64,000 bases of DNA from Antitrichia curtipendula (taxonomy: Eukaryota > Streptophyta > Bryopsida > Hypnales > Leucodontaceae). Every line of letters starts with the position of its first letter. Position 1 is the stretch's first letter. Under the pieces are notes generated by a model that saw nothing but the letters and a program-made list of their open reading frames with translations, ran no database searches and was not told where the DNA came from. The stretch is from contig OX579638.1 of assembly GCA_951230915.1 (NCBI GenBank), forward strand, positions 22,524,696 to 22,588,695, in the 5' to 3' direction. A program made the position numbers and the translations under genes. This document shows, piece after piece, positions 48,898-60,794 of the stretch.

Positions 48898-50566
48898 ACC
48901 TACCTTACCTACCTTACTTCAATTTTATCCTGAAACTCCTCCATGCTCATCGATTTCTGTCATCATGGCTGTGAACCAGTTGCCAGCGTTACTGGCCTAT
49001 GTCTTAAAAGAAAAGTTTTATTTCTCAATATGCAATTGTGCATGTACACAACTGACAGGAAAAATGGCTAGGATCATACACTTGTCCTCAACATATGTTG
49101 CTTATGGTATGTTCCCACCGGGTCTTAGAGGGGCATTCTGACAATGGAAAAGGACAAGTCCTGTAATGGGCGTTCTTAGCACCGTCAGTTGGTACTGCCG
49201 AGCCTAGTTGGCATCAGCTGTGGCAGCACGTTAAGAGCGTTGTTTTTGGCATTAATTGATGAACAGTACAAGGCCCACCAGATGCTTAGTAGCCGTTAGT
49301 TGCCAAAGCTTTTTCTTGCTGAAACGGAGATTTTGGACGTAAGTGGGCGCTCTTAATTACATGGTGGGCTCGTTCCTCCATTAACAAAGATGCACTGTTG
49401 CACAAGTCATGAGGAACTGGTTTGACCGGCACTGTGCTCACAGACCATGTGCAGGTCAGTATTTTGCAGCGCTGCAGTGGAGAGTTCGATGTGTGCTCGA
49501 ATTTGTTTGTGCCAGTTTTTAGATTTTCTGCTGATGCACACATGTGTGAAACGTTAGTCGCCTCGGAGTGATAGTAGTTGTTGTGGTTATTTGTTTGGAT
49601 ACTGTAGTGACAAGAAGCTGCAGTTCTTGTTCATCAGGTACAGATATGCTGTTCTGGTTGGTTTAATTTCGAAATCAAAGTGTCTTGCTTGAAAGTCACA
49701 CAGATTGTATGGCACATGGGTAGCTTTTGACATATACAACGTTTTGTCTGTGCAGAAGGGATTGCGTTCTAAATTAAGAGAAATAGAAATCGAAGGGCAC
49801 TGTGTTCACTACACGGCACCCATCAGACCTACAGCAGCAACAGTCCACGGTGAGTACTACATTTCAAGCAGATTTTGCTTCACATGAAGGAAATCATGGA
49901 ATTTCTTGGGAGCCTCTCCTGTTGTTCACGTTTTGTGATACTGCTGAAGCAACTTGTGACTGCTGCATAGTTTTCTGACATGCACACTAGTGAGTGAGGT
50001 ATCACAAGAAAGAAAGACTTGTACCAGTTCATGTAAACATTGTCAACAGAAAATGCAGATGCTTTAATTCTCACCGGTTAATTGAAATGGACACATAGTG
50101 CAGTGCAGTAGAACTCAATTATGATGAAGTACTGTTCATGAGATAGCAATAGCAATGTTGTCGACATTTTGCTCTACAGTTCGCAAGGAAACCTGCACAA
50201 AACAAACAACACTCCGATGCCTAAATGAAAAATGGTGCAAGCACAGAGAATGAAGCAAAAACTGAAGCATAGGTAAAGAATTCATTAAAAAAGTGAGACT
50301 GCGCACTCACCACTCTTTGCATGCCCAGGATAACATAGTCTACATGTTAGGCATGGAAAATGAGCACTTCCTGCATATGTACAGGAGAAGAACGTGCATA
50401 CCTTCTATTTCTACATGTCGTCCACTACAGATCTGGCCTTGTAATTGCAAATACTTTCATTATGTCCTTCTTGATGGTAATGAAGAGTTCACGGACATTG
50501 CTTCCTATTTGTGCAGGTGCTTCTACAGTACCTGTGCGACTCGGAGGTGCAGATCCTCCGCCGACC

Positions 50567-51750
50567 ATGACAACGGCAGCTTTCAACACAGAATGCAGCG
50601 AATCGCGCGACGTCAATGCAGCGGCAGCTGGCACTTCGAAGCGACGACGGAAAGACAGACAGCCGAATTGGTTGCCAATGAAGTGTTAGTCCTCATTGAC
50701 GCCAAGCGAACTGAGCATTTCAAAGACAAAGACACTGTGGACGGGAGGGATTTAATGACACCAAATTTAAACAAGTGGACGTGCATCTCTCATGAAGTGA
50801 GGAAATCAGGATTTTCACCTTCCTCACGAGATGGTGCTGCTTGTAAAACGAAATGGAACCAAGTGATTCCAGACTACAAACGCGTCGTGGACTACTTGGG
50901 ACGCAGTGGACAGAACATTCAAGACTACTGGGACTTGACTCCCACTCGAAGACAAGAAGAAGGTCTACCAAGACAATTTCCACAAGAATTTTACGTTGCC
51001 ATCCATGAATGGTATGGAGCTAGACCTCAGATAAACCCACCGCATGTCAGAGACATTCTTTCTCCACATGACTCAAATTTTATTCCCGACCTGCCACAAA
51101 CACAAAGACATGGACATCAGAGCAGCGATACAGACTCAGCGGATGCAACAGCAAGGAGTCAGCAGCAGGTGCCCATACCTCTTTCAACGGATGGAAGTTC
51201 AGACCGACAAAGTCCGCTACCTAGAACTACAGCAAAACAACGTGATTATGTTGCAGTGACTGGCTCCGCAGGTCCTACTCGAACTGCTTTCACAGTAGTT
51301 CCGCCAGGTGTGACCATGCACATCTTGAGTTCCTCGGAGAACAGCGCGTCCGCTGCGAAGCACCGTCCAGGCAATACAGGAGTACGTCGGAAGAATCTCA
51401 CAGGCCATGCTGTCATAGCGGAAGCCACTAAAACAACTGGAGCTGTCATAGCGTCTCAACTGAAGGACATAGCAGATGCTTCCCTCGTTGTGGAACGAAA
51501 CAAAGTACAGGTGCAATTGCAGCTTTTCGCAGAACAAATGAACTACCAAAGGGACAGAGACAGACGTCTGCACGAGACAGCAATGCTGGCTCACGAAAAT
51601 GCACGAAGGTCAATTATGAAGCAACATGAAATGGTACAGTGTCTCACTCGCCTCACTACTATTCTGGGCTCAGCTATGACTGCGCATGTCATTGTTGCTT
51701 CCGGAAGTATGCATGCTCCTGGTCCAGTGATTGCAGAGGACGGTCCCTAG
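50567..51750 (+). pseudogene. Harbinger Myb/SANT-like DNA-binding protein (apparent frameshift)
   Basis: The protein partners the Harbinger nuclease, binds element ends and brings the nuclease to the nucleus. The main frame (to the stop at 51750) has a trihelix/Myb-like domain: EVLVLIDAKRTEHF, NKWTCISHEVRKSGF, KTKWNQVIPDYKRVVDYLG. A Ser/Gln-rich linker and a Gln/Arg-rich, probably coiled C-terminus (VERNKVQVQLQLFAEQMN) follow. The natural N-terminus is in another frame: ATG at 50567, then GTSKRRRKDRQPNW, a nuclear-localisation-like stretch that leads directly to the Trp of the first helix but meets TAG at 50689. One missing base near 50672-50680 would join the two. The main frame also stays open upstream to 50293, but that part looks non-coding. 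It could be a true mutation or a sequence error. Confidence 0.78.
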
Positions 51751-52378
51751 ACAGAAGAGCAAACGAAGTGGTACAAAGAAAGCGGCAAACCAGAGTTGGA
51801 AGTACACTGCCCACTTGCTACAGTCGTTGTTGGTGACCAGCCAAACCGTAATGCCACAGTACTCCCGAACGCAGTCGGCAGCAACGTCAACTCCCTTTGC
51901 TCCGAACGAGTCCCACATGCTGGAGACACAGTCCTCAGCAATCATTGACTTTGTAAGAAGCTGCCTTCACCGAAGACAGACACACAGGATCCTGCACTGC
52001 GTTTTCCATGAACTAGTTTAGTATCAGTATAAATCTAAGTGCCGGTAGAAGTCATGTCAGAGTATGCACGTAATTGCCGTTGGAAAACATGTATCAAAGT
52101 GCACAGCACAGTCGCTGTGAATGTGATAGCTGTACAGTACTTAGGAAACGTCAACACTAGGAAGGTGAACATGTACGCCATCTGCACACCACATTGCAGT
52201 GTACACAATGATTGTGTCATTCCCACGTTGACTTCCTGTAAAAGCAGAGTGCGGATTCCGCAGTGACCTGCAGTACATGAATACTCTGTAAGAATTTTGT
52301 AAAGGAAAAAAAAAAAAAAAAAAAATTGTACAGGAAAAAAATTGTCAAGCTCAAGTGAAGTAACGATAAGCTCTTACA

Positions 52379-53723
52379 TTATGCAGGTCGTCGGCGTGTT
52401 GTTAGGTAAACATCCAAGTCCTGTCTTTTTTGCTGCCCTGCATGTGTGATTGTGTCTTCAACCGGTAGGGGTACCCGCTCACAAGGTTGGTCATTGCACA
52501 AAGCCGCTTCAGCTTCGAAACCCTCTGTACGAAGAATATTGAGAAGCTCTTTCACTTGTTGCTGTGACTGACCAAGAAGAACATTATGCAAAATGGCGCA
52601 GCACAATATAACATCTGGAATGAACGTAACGTGCAGCTCACTTTTGCCCAGTAACTCGCGGAAACATTGCTTAAGAATTCCAAAAGCGTTTTCCACAATA
52701 CATCGACCGCTGCGTAGTTTCTTGTTGAAAAGCAATTCGGAAACAGAGAGTTCTCTACCACCTCGATGGAGAACCATCAACCAAAGAAGCAGTGGATACC
52801 CTAAATCACCAATGAGATAGGGGGAGTATCCGTCAACAGAGGCAGTTGGATTTAGTAAATTCCCGTGGCAGGCAAGGTAGTGCAAGCTTGAACGACGGAG
52901 CATTCGACTGTCGTTGATAGAACCCGGCATACCAACGTACAAATCAATGAACCGTTTGTCTGAGTCCACTACAGCCTGACAATTGACACTGTATCCGCCA
53001 GTCTTGAAGTAGTAATAATCTGCTGGAGCGAAATCAGGCTTTGAAATGGAAACGTGCATTCCATCGATGACTCCAACGACAGCAAGTAACTGACAGAGTT
53101 CAGAGAAGTTTGCCTGTGATCGTCGAACTCTATCTGGAGAGGGCCATGACACTTCTTGCTTCAGTGTATCATTAATTGCGTGAACAACTTCACTTAACAT
53201 TTTGCTGACGGTGCTCCGACCGACGGCAAACATTTCACTGCACACTGTAAAATTCGCACCATGCGTTAGTTTAAATAGGGTGCACGCAACGCGAATCACG
53301 ACGGGCATTGCAAGGCGGTAGTTCGTGTTCCTTTTCTCCACATGTGGCTTCAGCAAATCGGCAAGCGCAAAAAACAGATGCTTTCGTCATTCGGAACATT
53401 GACAACCACCTGCTGCTATCATACTGTTCCAATAAGAAACGATTGAACCATGTCGTCAAACGCGGTTTAACCCAGAAACCAAGTTCCTCGCTCAAAGGAT
53501 ACGGTGAACAGCACAGTCTGAAGTTGTTGAGACTGCTCGACAGAAGCGCAAAACTGTCCATAACATGTGTGTCACAGAACAGAAGTGCCACGGACGGATC
53601 GTCATCGTCATCACCAGAGTCTGGAACTTCAGGGAGCAGGAGTGTTTCATTGCTATCCAATATGAGAGTGAGCAGCCATGACGTGAAGGTCACGACATTG
53701 CAAGGATCATTGAAGAAGTCCAT
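52379..53723 (-). pseudogene. Harbinger DDE transposase (DDE_Tnp_4 type), one-base frameshift
   Basis: This nuclease cuts the element out and inserts it at TWA sites. The N-terminal frame starts at ATG 53723 and has RLTTWFNRFLLEQYDSSRW and FRMTKASVF before continuing out of frame. The second frame picks up exactly there (ALADLLKPHVEKRNTNY) and runs to the stop at 52379. An HTH-like segment (EMFAVGRSTVSKMLSEVV) precedes the catalytic core. The acidic triad is intact: Asp in GVIDGMH (53065), Asp in IGDLGYP (52807) and Glu in IVENAFG (52693). The break lies in a run of six A on the plus strand (53369-53374); five would keep the frame. Apart from that base the gene looks complete, so it is either recently inactivated, frameshifted during expression, or a sequencing artefact. 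Confidence 0.88.
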
Positions 53724-54579
53724 CTCGGGAATTCAGATTCGCGGACACTGTTTCTGCATGAACACGACAAAGCAAACCCTAATTAGAAGAAGCAATGTTC
53801 GGAGCGGTGGACAGTCTATAGTGCAGCGCATGTGCTCACTACAGTCAAGGAAAAACTTGAAATATTTCAGACATCTCACATAAATTCAAAATTGATGAAA
53901 CGCTAATTACGAAGAATCCGAAACAAATACATCATTACAACGGAACTTCACAGCACAAACTGTTTCTCCACATTCGCTGATAGGCAGTGAATGCAAGCAA
54001 CTACTACTGTACACTCAGCTTTCAGACGAAGAAATGCAGTTCAAACTGAAATTTTACATGTGCGCCGCGGAAGAGATGACACTTCTGTTGCTACTGTTGG
54101 CCCGCGGCACCGTGTATGCAATTGAAGGTCCTCTCCAGTGAGTGAACAACAAACATACACAGAAAGCAAAGCAGACGGTGCTCTTCGAATGCAAGAGCAA
54201 AAACGCAAGTACGCACCGATTTCGAACTCCAGCAACACTAACGACAACCAGGCGAGGCTGAAGTAATACCAAAGTCACAGAGATTTTCACATTTCGAAGC
54301 GACCGCATTACTACGGCGTCCACAATGCGGGCGTCCTTCACAAAACCGGTGATGCTGACAGTGGAGGTGGGAACGCGCCGAACGTCTAATCTTGACAGTC
54401 CGCTTTTAATTACTTACTTACCCGTTGGTGAAAACGCGCCACTTTCACGGAGGTGATTTCAACCTGGGACGTGACATTAGAACTCTACGTCACTGGGTCC
54501 CAGTGACCGTAACACTGTTCCTGCACTCTTACAGGAAAAATCACCTTCTTACATACAACCAGGTGGGAAGGACCCATTA

Positions 54580-55821
54580 ATGTATTATGAAATATGAACC
54601 ACTGAAAGACAAAATGGTTCTTATCGAACAAGCAATTGAAAAGTCAGGTAGGTTCTCAAGTAGTCAATTTTGAATGAATCCCCTTTTTGTAATGAATATA
54701 TCTTTTCATTTGGATCTTTTTGAAATTGTGACACAAGGTCTGGACATGTACCGCCTAGGCGAGGATATAATTTTCTATTCAGTCGGGTGTCTAGATCAAT
54801 AATTATACTACCTACAACTTTTGGGGCAACGCATGTAACTTTAGTCAACATGTTCAAAATTCCTCCTCTATCTTCAAAATGTGGTAAGTATGTAACTCAT
54901 ATGATGTACAATGCAATTACAAAAAACAACCCATATAATGCAGTATTACTGTGAGAAACAACCCCCATTTTTTGTAGCGTTTTGGCATAATTTGCATTTC
55001 AGCCCTCGAGTACTATAAGTACTAGGGAGTGGAACAATCTCAGTTGATCATTGTAAAAATGGACGGCTAAAAGTATCATTGCAAGTACTACGGATTACTT
55101 GCAAATAGTGAAACAATACTATGGGAAAGAAAAAAAAGACAGATTGTCACAGAAAAATAAAAACAATGAGTTATAAATTAATAATAAATAGAAAAATCAT
55201 GAACAAAACCTCCATAAAAATCGGTCATTTGTAAGGACTCAATGGTGATCAAATTTCACCAAAAAAAAAGAGGTTGACACCATCTTCAATGTTTAGAAGT
55301 GCTCGTGTATGGGAGTTTTGTTTAAAATAGGACAAGTGTTTTCTTGCAATGACCCTGCAAAAATCTCACTCTAGCGGGAATTAAATTTTGTTGACCTAGT
55401 TAGGGAAGGTAAACAAAAACTATTTCTTTTAACTTCAAACACTATGATCTATAAATCTTCCAACCCACTCCATCAAAGTATCTGAATTTTTTCTTGCACA
55501 TGCATTTCATAGTAGTCCAATACAAAATTTTATGATTGAACTTTTATTTTTTAATTTTATTCATTTTTCTCTGACCAACTTCAAAAGTGCCATTTTCAAA
55601 CAATTTATGCTAGAAATATGCTTTGGTACTTCAAGGATTGACATCAAAGGATACCAATTGTCCTCTTCCATCTATAAAGTAGTATGAACCCCAAGTAGAT
55701 CTGAGCTAAAGTATGTGGCAGGGTACAACACTATGCATTTATTTCATGTAAACAATTCTGTTTCCATGACATGACAAAAGTACAACTTTTAGTTTGTACC
55801 TTACTGAGCACATATCTACAG
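54580..55821. other. AT-rich intergenic DNA
   Basis: No gene or intact element is seen between the Harbinger right end and the next TA-flanked element. Confidence 0.45.
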
Positions 55822-56234
55822 TAAGGTAGTCTGCTCTAAAAGCGACCATTTAAGGGCTGGTCCGCTTTTTTCATGGTTTTCTGTGGACGAAAAGATTTTT
55901 AGCTCATTTTTCAGAGAAAGAAAAATGGAATTGGCATCTAACCCAAGTCGTTTCATATTTTTCCAAGCATTTTTGAATTATTTATGAATTTTCAAAGATT
56001 CAGGTCATAGGCACCTATTTGTGACCATAGGTGTCCCAAAATCCGTCCTCTTGTGACTTACAAAGAAATGTGCAGAAACCAAAGACAATGATTGGCTCTT
56101 ACAATAAAAATAATATTTTTTCTTGAATTCAAAACAGACCAAAGAGGTCCATTCAAGGATCACCTGACATCCATTCTACAGCTACCTACAGGACCGTCTG
56201 AAGAAGATGGGCGCTTTAAGGCCATACTACCTTA
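55822..56234. mobile_element. TA-flanked inverted-repeat element, uninterrupted copy
   Basis: The left end is TAAGGTAGTCTGCTCTAAAAGCG and the right end CGCTTTAAGGCCATACTACCTTA. The body matches 47511-47844 and 48731-48809 without the 886-bp insertion. No coding frame is present. TA at both ends fits a Tc1/mariner-type target, but assignment is not possible from the ends alone. Confidence 0.72.
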
Positions 56235-56330
56235 GTGGAAATCTACAGTAGGGGAAAGCCCAGCCTTCCTTTTCTAGAAAGGACAATTTTGATGCTAACA
56301 AGGGTGGTCCTCCATCTAAGGTAACTACAC

Positions 56331-56815
56331 CTGGTTGACAACTGGTGCTTCAATCTTAGTCAAGATGCGGATGGATGTTGCATTTTCCAGAAAAATAACG
56401 AGCTTTGTGGAGGGTCCTCGGAGCATGTAAGGTAACTACACCTAAAATCGCACAAATAAACAATTCATCAAGGTTCTCATTATTATATTGGAATTTTTTT
56501 TTATGGGGTCCTCTTCAAAGTGAATAGGGGATTCTAGATTCTCTTAGAATGCAATTTTTGGACACCATACGAATAAACTATGAATTTTCAAAGTGTTGAA
56601 ACCTGATATTCCTAAAAGCGATCATGGACTCTCATGAATAATGGGAGTACATTTTAGGCAAGAATCTCTAGTGTGCACTTTTAGGTACGGTGCACTTTTA
56701 GGTGTAGTTACCTTACATGATCCAAGGACCCTCCAAAAAGCTTGTTTCGTTATTTTTCTGGAAAATGCAACATCCATCCGCATCTTGACTAAGGTTGAAG
56801 CACCAGTTGTCAACC
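56331..56815. repeat. Large inverted repeat, ~113-bp arms
   Basis: The arm at 56331-56443 is the near-exact reverse complement of 56700-56815, separated by ~256 bases. Shared words include GGTTGACAACTGGTGCTTCAA, AAGATGCGGATGGATGTTGC and AAGGTAACTACACC. It could be a foldback element or a rearranged duplication; a transcript across it would form a long hairpin. Confidence 0.85.
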
Positions 56816-57857
56816 ATGCCGAGCACCCAACTTGTAGGATGCGCTATTTCCAACGTTAGGCACATGATCTCGTTTAAGCACATGATCTCGTTTTGCTGCT
56901 CGCAATTCATCAATTACTGCCTCTCGCCTTGCTTGTCGATCATCTCACTGACGTAAGCTAGACTCACGATCACAATACAAATCCACAGTTGATAGTGACC
57001 AGATTCAACCAGTGTTTTTTAATTGGGCATTTAAACGCCTAATTCCACCATAATTTCAAGCATAGCACCGGGCCTTTAGAAAATTACTAGATAAAAATGG
57101 CATACACATGCCAGAAGTGCACCATCATACAATGAGCACATGCCATATTTGAATCAAAACTAGCCAACCTATGTCCATTTGGGGCCAGACATAGTCTGCC
57201 ACTTGCACTCCTATAAACTTGAGCATCGCCAAGTGTCAACCATCTGAAGGCTAATAGATTGCCCTTGTAGCCAACATCTCTTCTTTGATGATGAATGAGT
57301 GCCAAGTACAACAAACCGTCAATTACTATTTTTGCCAATCCTTTGCATACTTACACATTTTGCATTGAATACTTTCACAAGTTATTGTAGTGTCACTATT
57401 TTATTGTAGAAAAACAGTAATGTGCCACAATTTGAGTTCAAATTTTTTTGTGCAATGCCAAGACCAACTCCAAATGTCTTTTGATAGTGCCACTTGTTCC
57501 ACTCTTGGATATTATGAATGTCGTCAAATGAGTACCACAACTTTATTTTTGTAGCCACATTTTTCGCATTAAAAAAATTGCATGTAGCCTACCTTAAACC
57601 AAAGATTTTGGATTTTATGCCTCTATGCAGATTCAAGAGAAACCAAAAAAAAAAGACTGGATTCAACAGACTGCCGGACTTGGGCTAGAGAACCTCAGTC
57701 GCTCTAGAACAACTCCAGTTGAATGATTTAATTGCTCTTGACAGTCGTCGCGTTGCGCAATACAACAGTGATAAGTGAACTGATCTCGGTGTCCGTGGTT
57801 TCAGCCAGGAGTGATTGCAGAAGTCTGTAATTTCTGAAATTGTGCGAAGAATTGAAC
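56816..57857. other. Upstream region of the O-methyltransferase gene
   Basis: No gene is recognised. The last ~150 bases should contain the leader of the methyltransferase. Confidence 0.4.
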
Positions 57858-60379
57858 ATGGACGCCGACAAGATCACCAACGTGGCCGATCCGGCAACTC
57901 CAACCATCCTAGACCCCGTCAGAGTCGCCGCGATGGAGCTCGTGACGCTCTCCTGCCTCCCCGGCGCCCTCGCCGCCCTCGCGCGTCTAAACGTCTTCGA
58001 AGCGATTTCGAAAACCGGTCCCAACGCAGAGCTCACCCCAGCCGAAATCGCAGCTCTAGCTCTCCCAGGGAAGTCCATCAACATCACCTACTTGTCCCGA
58101 CTCCTACGCATGATAAGCGGCAAGAAAATCCTACGCGAAATCGTCACCACGGGCAACACGGGAGCCATCACAGAGCGTCGTTACGCCCTGGAACCCATCT
58201 CAGGGTCCTCATTGACGACAAGGAAAAGGGCTCCTTCGTCCACTTCCTGCTGTTGTACCAGAACGATGGACTCTTGCGATGTTGGGAGCGGTTGCACGAA
58301 TCCGTGGTGGACGACTCCGTGCAGCCGTTCGGGAGTGCGCATGAGGGGATGAACCCGTGGGAGTTTGGGAAGCGGAATGCGGACTTCGGCAGGGTGTTCA
58401 ATTTGGCTATGGCGGGGCATTCGAACATGTACATGAGGGCTGTGTTGGAGGCGTACAAGGGATTTGAAGATGTGAAGGTTTTGGTGGATGTGGGAGGGGG
58501 GTTTGCGTCGTCGCTTAGGATGATTACGGAGCGGTATCCGCATGTCCGCGGAGTGAACTTCGACCAGGCGCATGTGATCGATGCGTGCCCGGAATTGCCC
58601 AGTATGAAGCTCATCTTAAACTTTGCTTATACTGGAAACTATCAGACTGATGCATGGCTCCAGTGATGGAGTAAGAAGCTCGCTTCTGATCCATTTCAGG
58701 ATTTTCACAACCTGATCGAGTGTGAGATCTTCGATGCTTTTGTGTCCAATGGTTCACGTTCATGGTTCAGTCTTTCCAAACTAATCATCTTTGCACTGTT
58801 CATAAACATTTGAATTAATCAGAAAGATGGTTCCATTGCTGAGAATAAGAAGCTCGTGATCGGTCATCTTCTAGATTTTTTTTAGTGCGAGGTCTTAGAT
58901 ACTTTTGTTTCCAACGGATATTTTTCACAACCTACCAATCGTTTCATTTCCTTGCATAGCTTCATCTGCAACCGAACACGCAGCGAAGCGGAGATTGCAG
59001 TTATTTAAGTTCTTATATTGGCAGTGGATTTGAAACAAGAATTGGATTGCTGGCAGGAGTGGAGCACGTGGCTGGGGACATGTTCGAGTCCATTCCTAAC
59101 GGTGACGCCATCTTCATGAAGGTCTTTGCTCCATTACTTTATTATTGAAAGACATGGAACTACATTATAATGCTATACTCACCAGTCAACGTTTCTTTGG
59201 TTGAGGAGAAGGCTATAGCGACAACGCTGCAATTGAGTTAAACCCTGTGATGAAATGGTCACATTCGAAAGAATGGCGTGTTTCAGAAAAGTCAAATCTG
59301 TGTTGTTCAAGTGTCCAAATCTTTGGAAAGCTAGGATTGTCAAGTTCGTATTATGGGTAGAAACTCACAACATTGCCACTTTTAAAGCCGGAGTCGTGAA
59401 ACAATAATCTGTATTAGACCTAGATTATAGACCTCTGTGCAATTGAATGCCACAATTTTGACGAAAAATCGTGACAATTTACCAAAACTGAAGTATCTGA
59501 ACTTTCAAGAGCTCAGAGCCCTAAAAACACGTAGGATTGGTATAGATTTGAGGTTTCAAGCGGGCAGTTAAAAGTGCGCAAATTCCAATGAAGTTCGTCA
59601 ATGAAATGAATGGAAGTTCCTGAATGCACCGGTAGTATGCTCATTCCCTGCATGACCAGGATTACTGCTCTACCCAGCTTTGTGTGCCTAGGAAGTCAAC
59701 GTAATTGACGAACGAAAACTAAACCCAATACCAACGCTAGGTACAATTGTTGTATACCAAAGTATTGGTATCCCTAAAAGTTGGATTCTGATACATAGTG
59801 CCCATTTTCTTAGTTTCGTGGTTTTCGGGTGCACTTACCTTACGTGAAACAAGTTGATGTCCGGGAGCACTCCGCTTGGATTCCTTCTCAGTCCAATGCA
59901 TGCAGAATCGTAGAGGACCCAAAACGCTCCAAAGCATGTAATGGACTGACAGGTCTGAGAGTTTGAATGTCAAGGACTTTGAATGTGAGTTTTTGAATTT
60001 GGTCACACAAGTGCCAGGTATGCAATTGCCAGCATGGCCGCTAACTGCATGTGCCTCAACTTGGACTTGTCTGCAGTACATATTGCACGAATGGGACGAT
60101 GAGAACTGCCTCAAGATCTTGAAAAACTGTTACCAGACATTGCCAGCGCAAGGCAAAGTGATAGCACTGGAAAACTTGTTACCTGAAATTATCGACTTTG
60201 AAGGAGCTGATGCCTTGGCTTTACAATGTGACATCCACATGTTGGCATTCAATGAAACGGGTGCATGTGAACGAACGGAGAGCGATTATCGCAAGCTTGG
60301 CTTGGCTGCAGGATTCAAACAAGTCAAGGTTGTCTGCAAAGTCGACTTACTTGCTGTCATAGAATTTCACAAAGCGTAA
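57858..60379 (+). pseudogene. Plant O-methyltransferase, COMT-like, with one frameshift
   Basis: Class II small-molecule O-methyltransferases move a methyl group from S-adenosylmethionine to a hydroxyl of a phenolic or similar substrate. Three exons: 57858-58601, 59057-59121 and 60077-60379. Exon 1 holds the dimerisation domain (LPGALAALARLNVFEAI, YLSRLLRMIS) and the SAM loop (VLVDVGGGFASSLRMI). Exon 2 holds VEHVAGDMFESIP. Exon 3 holds YILHEWDDENC with the catalytic His. A single base is missing at about 58200-58206, between RRYALEPIS and VLIDDKEKGSF. With one base restored the three exons total 371 codons, the normal family size, with consistent phases at both introns. Everything else is intact, so it may be a very young pseudogene or a sequencing error. 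Substrate cannot be predicted. Confidence 0.85.
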
Positions 60380-60794
60380 AATGATAAATTTGATTACCAT
60401 AGCCTGGGTGGCAGATAGAAAGTGTAGCTCCATGAATGGAGTTGATTGTGGTATAGAAATATGAAGGGATTAGAACTTTGAGCTCTGATTCTGCACTTTC
60501 AATTGCATAGGATTGGATTTGAAAACGAATAGGAGAATTTCGTGGCTGAAAAACTGAAAATTCTAGCTATTCATTTGAACAAATCTGTCATTTAGGTTCA
60601 CTTCGAATAAATCCATCATCTGCCTTGCGACCCTTTGACTTGGGACTCTTTGAATTGCCTACTGAATTAAAAGAGATGTTTGGTTCTGGTGTTTTTATAC
60701 CAGACAACAATCTTCTAGCACAGGTTTATTAAGGTGAGATGATACCAAATAAAAATCAATTCAGATATTTGCAGGAATTTTTATAACACGTTGC
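60380..60794. other. O-methyltransferase 3' region
   Basis: The likely 3' UTR is followed by DNA without features up to the breakpoint of the IFT140 duplicate. Confidence 0.4.

Larger units (their letters stand above)
49105..54576. mobile_element. PIF/Harbinger DNA transposon, full-length
   Basis: The 5.47-kb unit starts TGGTATGTTCCCACCGGGT and ends with the inverse of TGGGTCCTTCCCACCTGGT, matching at 14 of 19 positions. TTA lies directly outside both ends (49102-49104 and 54577-54579), the target duplication used by PIF/Harbinger. Inside are a Myb/SANT-like gene on the plus strand and a DDE nuclease gene on the minus strand, meeting tail to tail with an A-rich junction near 52300-52330. This two-gene plan is typical of autonomous Harbinger elements. 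Each gene has an apparent one-base frameshift, described under its own entry. Confidence 0.88.

Noticed and set aside
50293..50566. Upstream extension of the Harbinger Myb-like frame
   Set aside because: The extension has no domain features, and a better start with an NLS-like stretch exists in the neighbouring frame at 50567.
57087..57338. 83-codon minus-strand frame upstream of the methyltransferase
   Set aside because: It looks like a decayed repeat translation without any domain signature.
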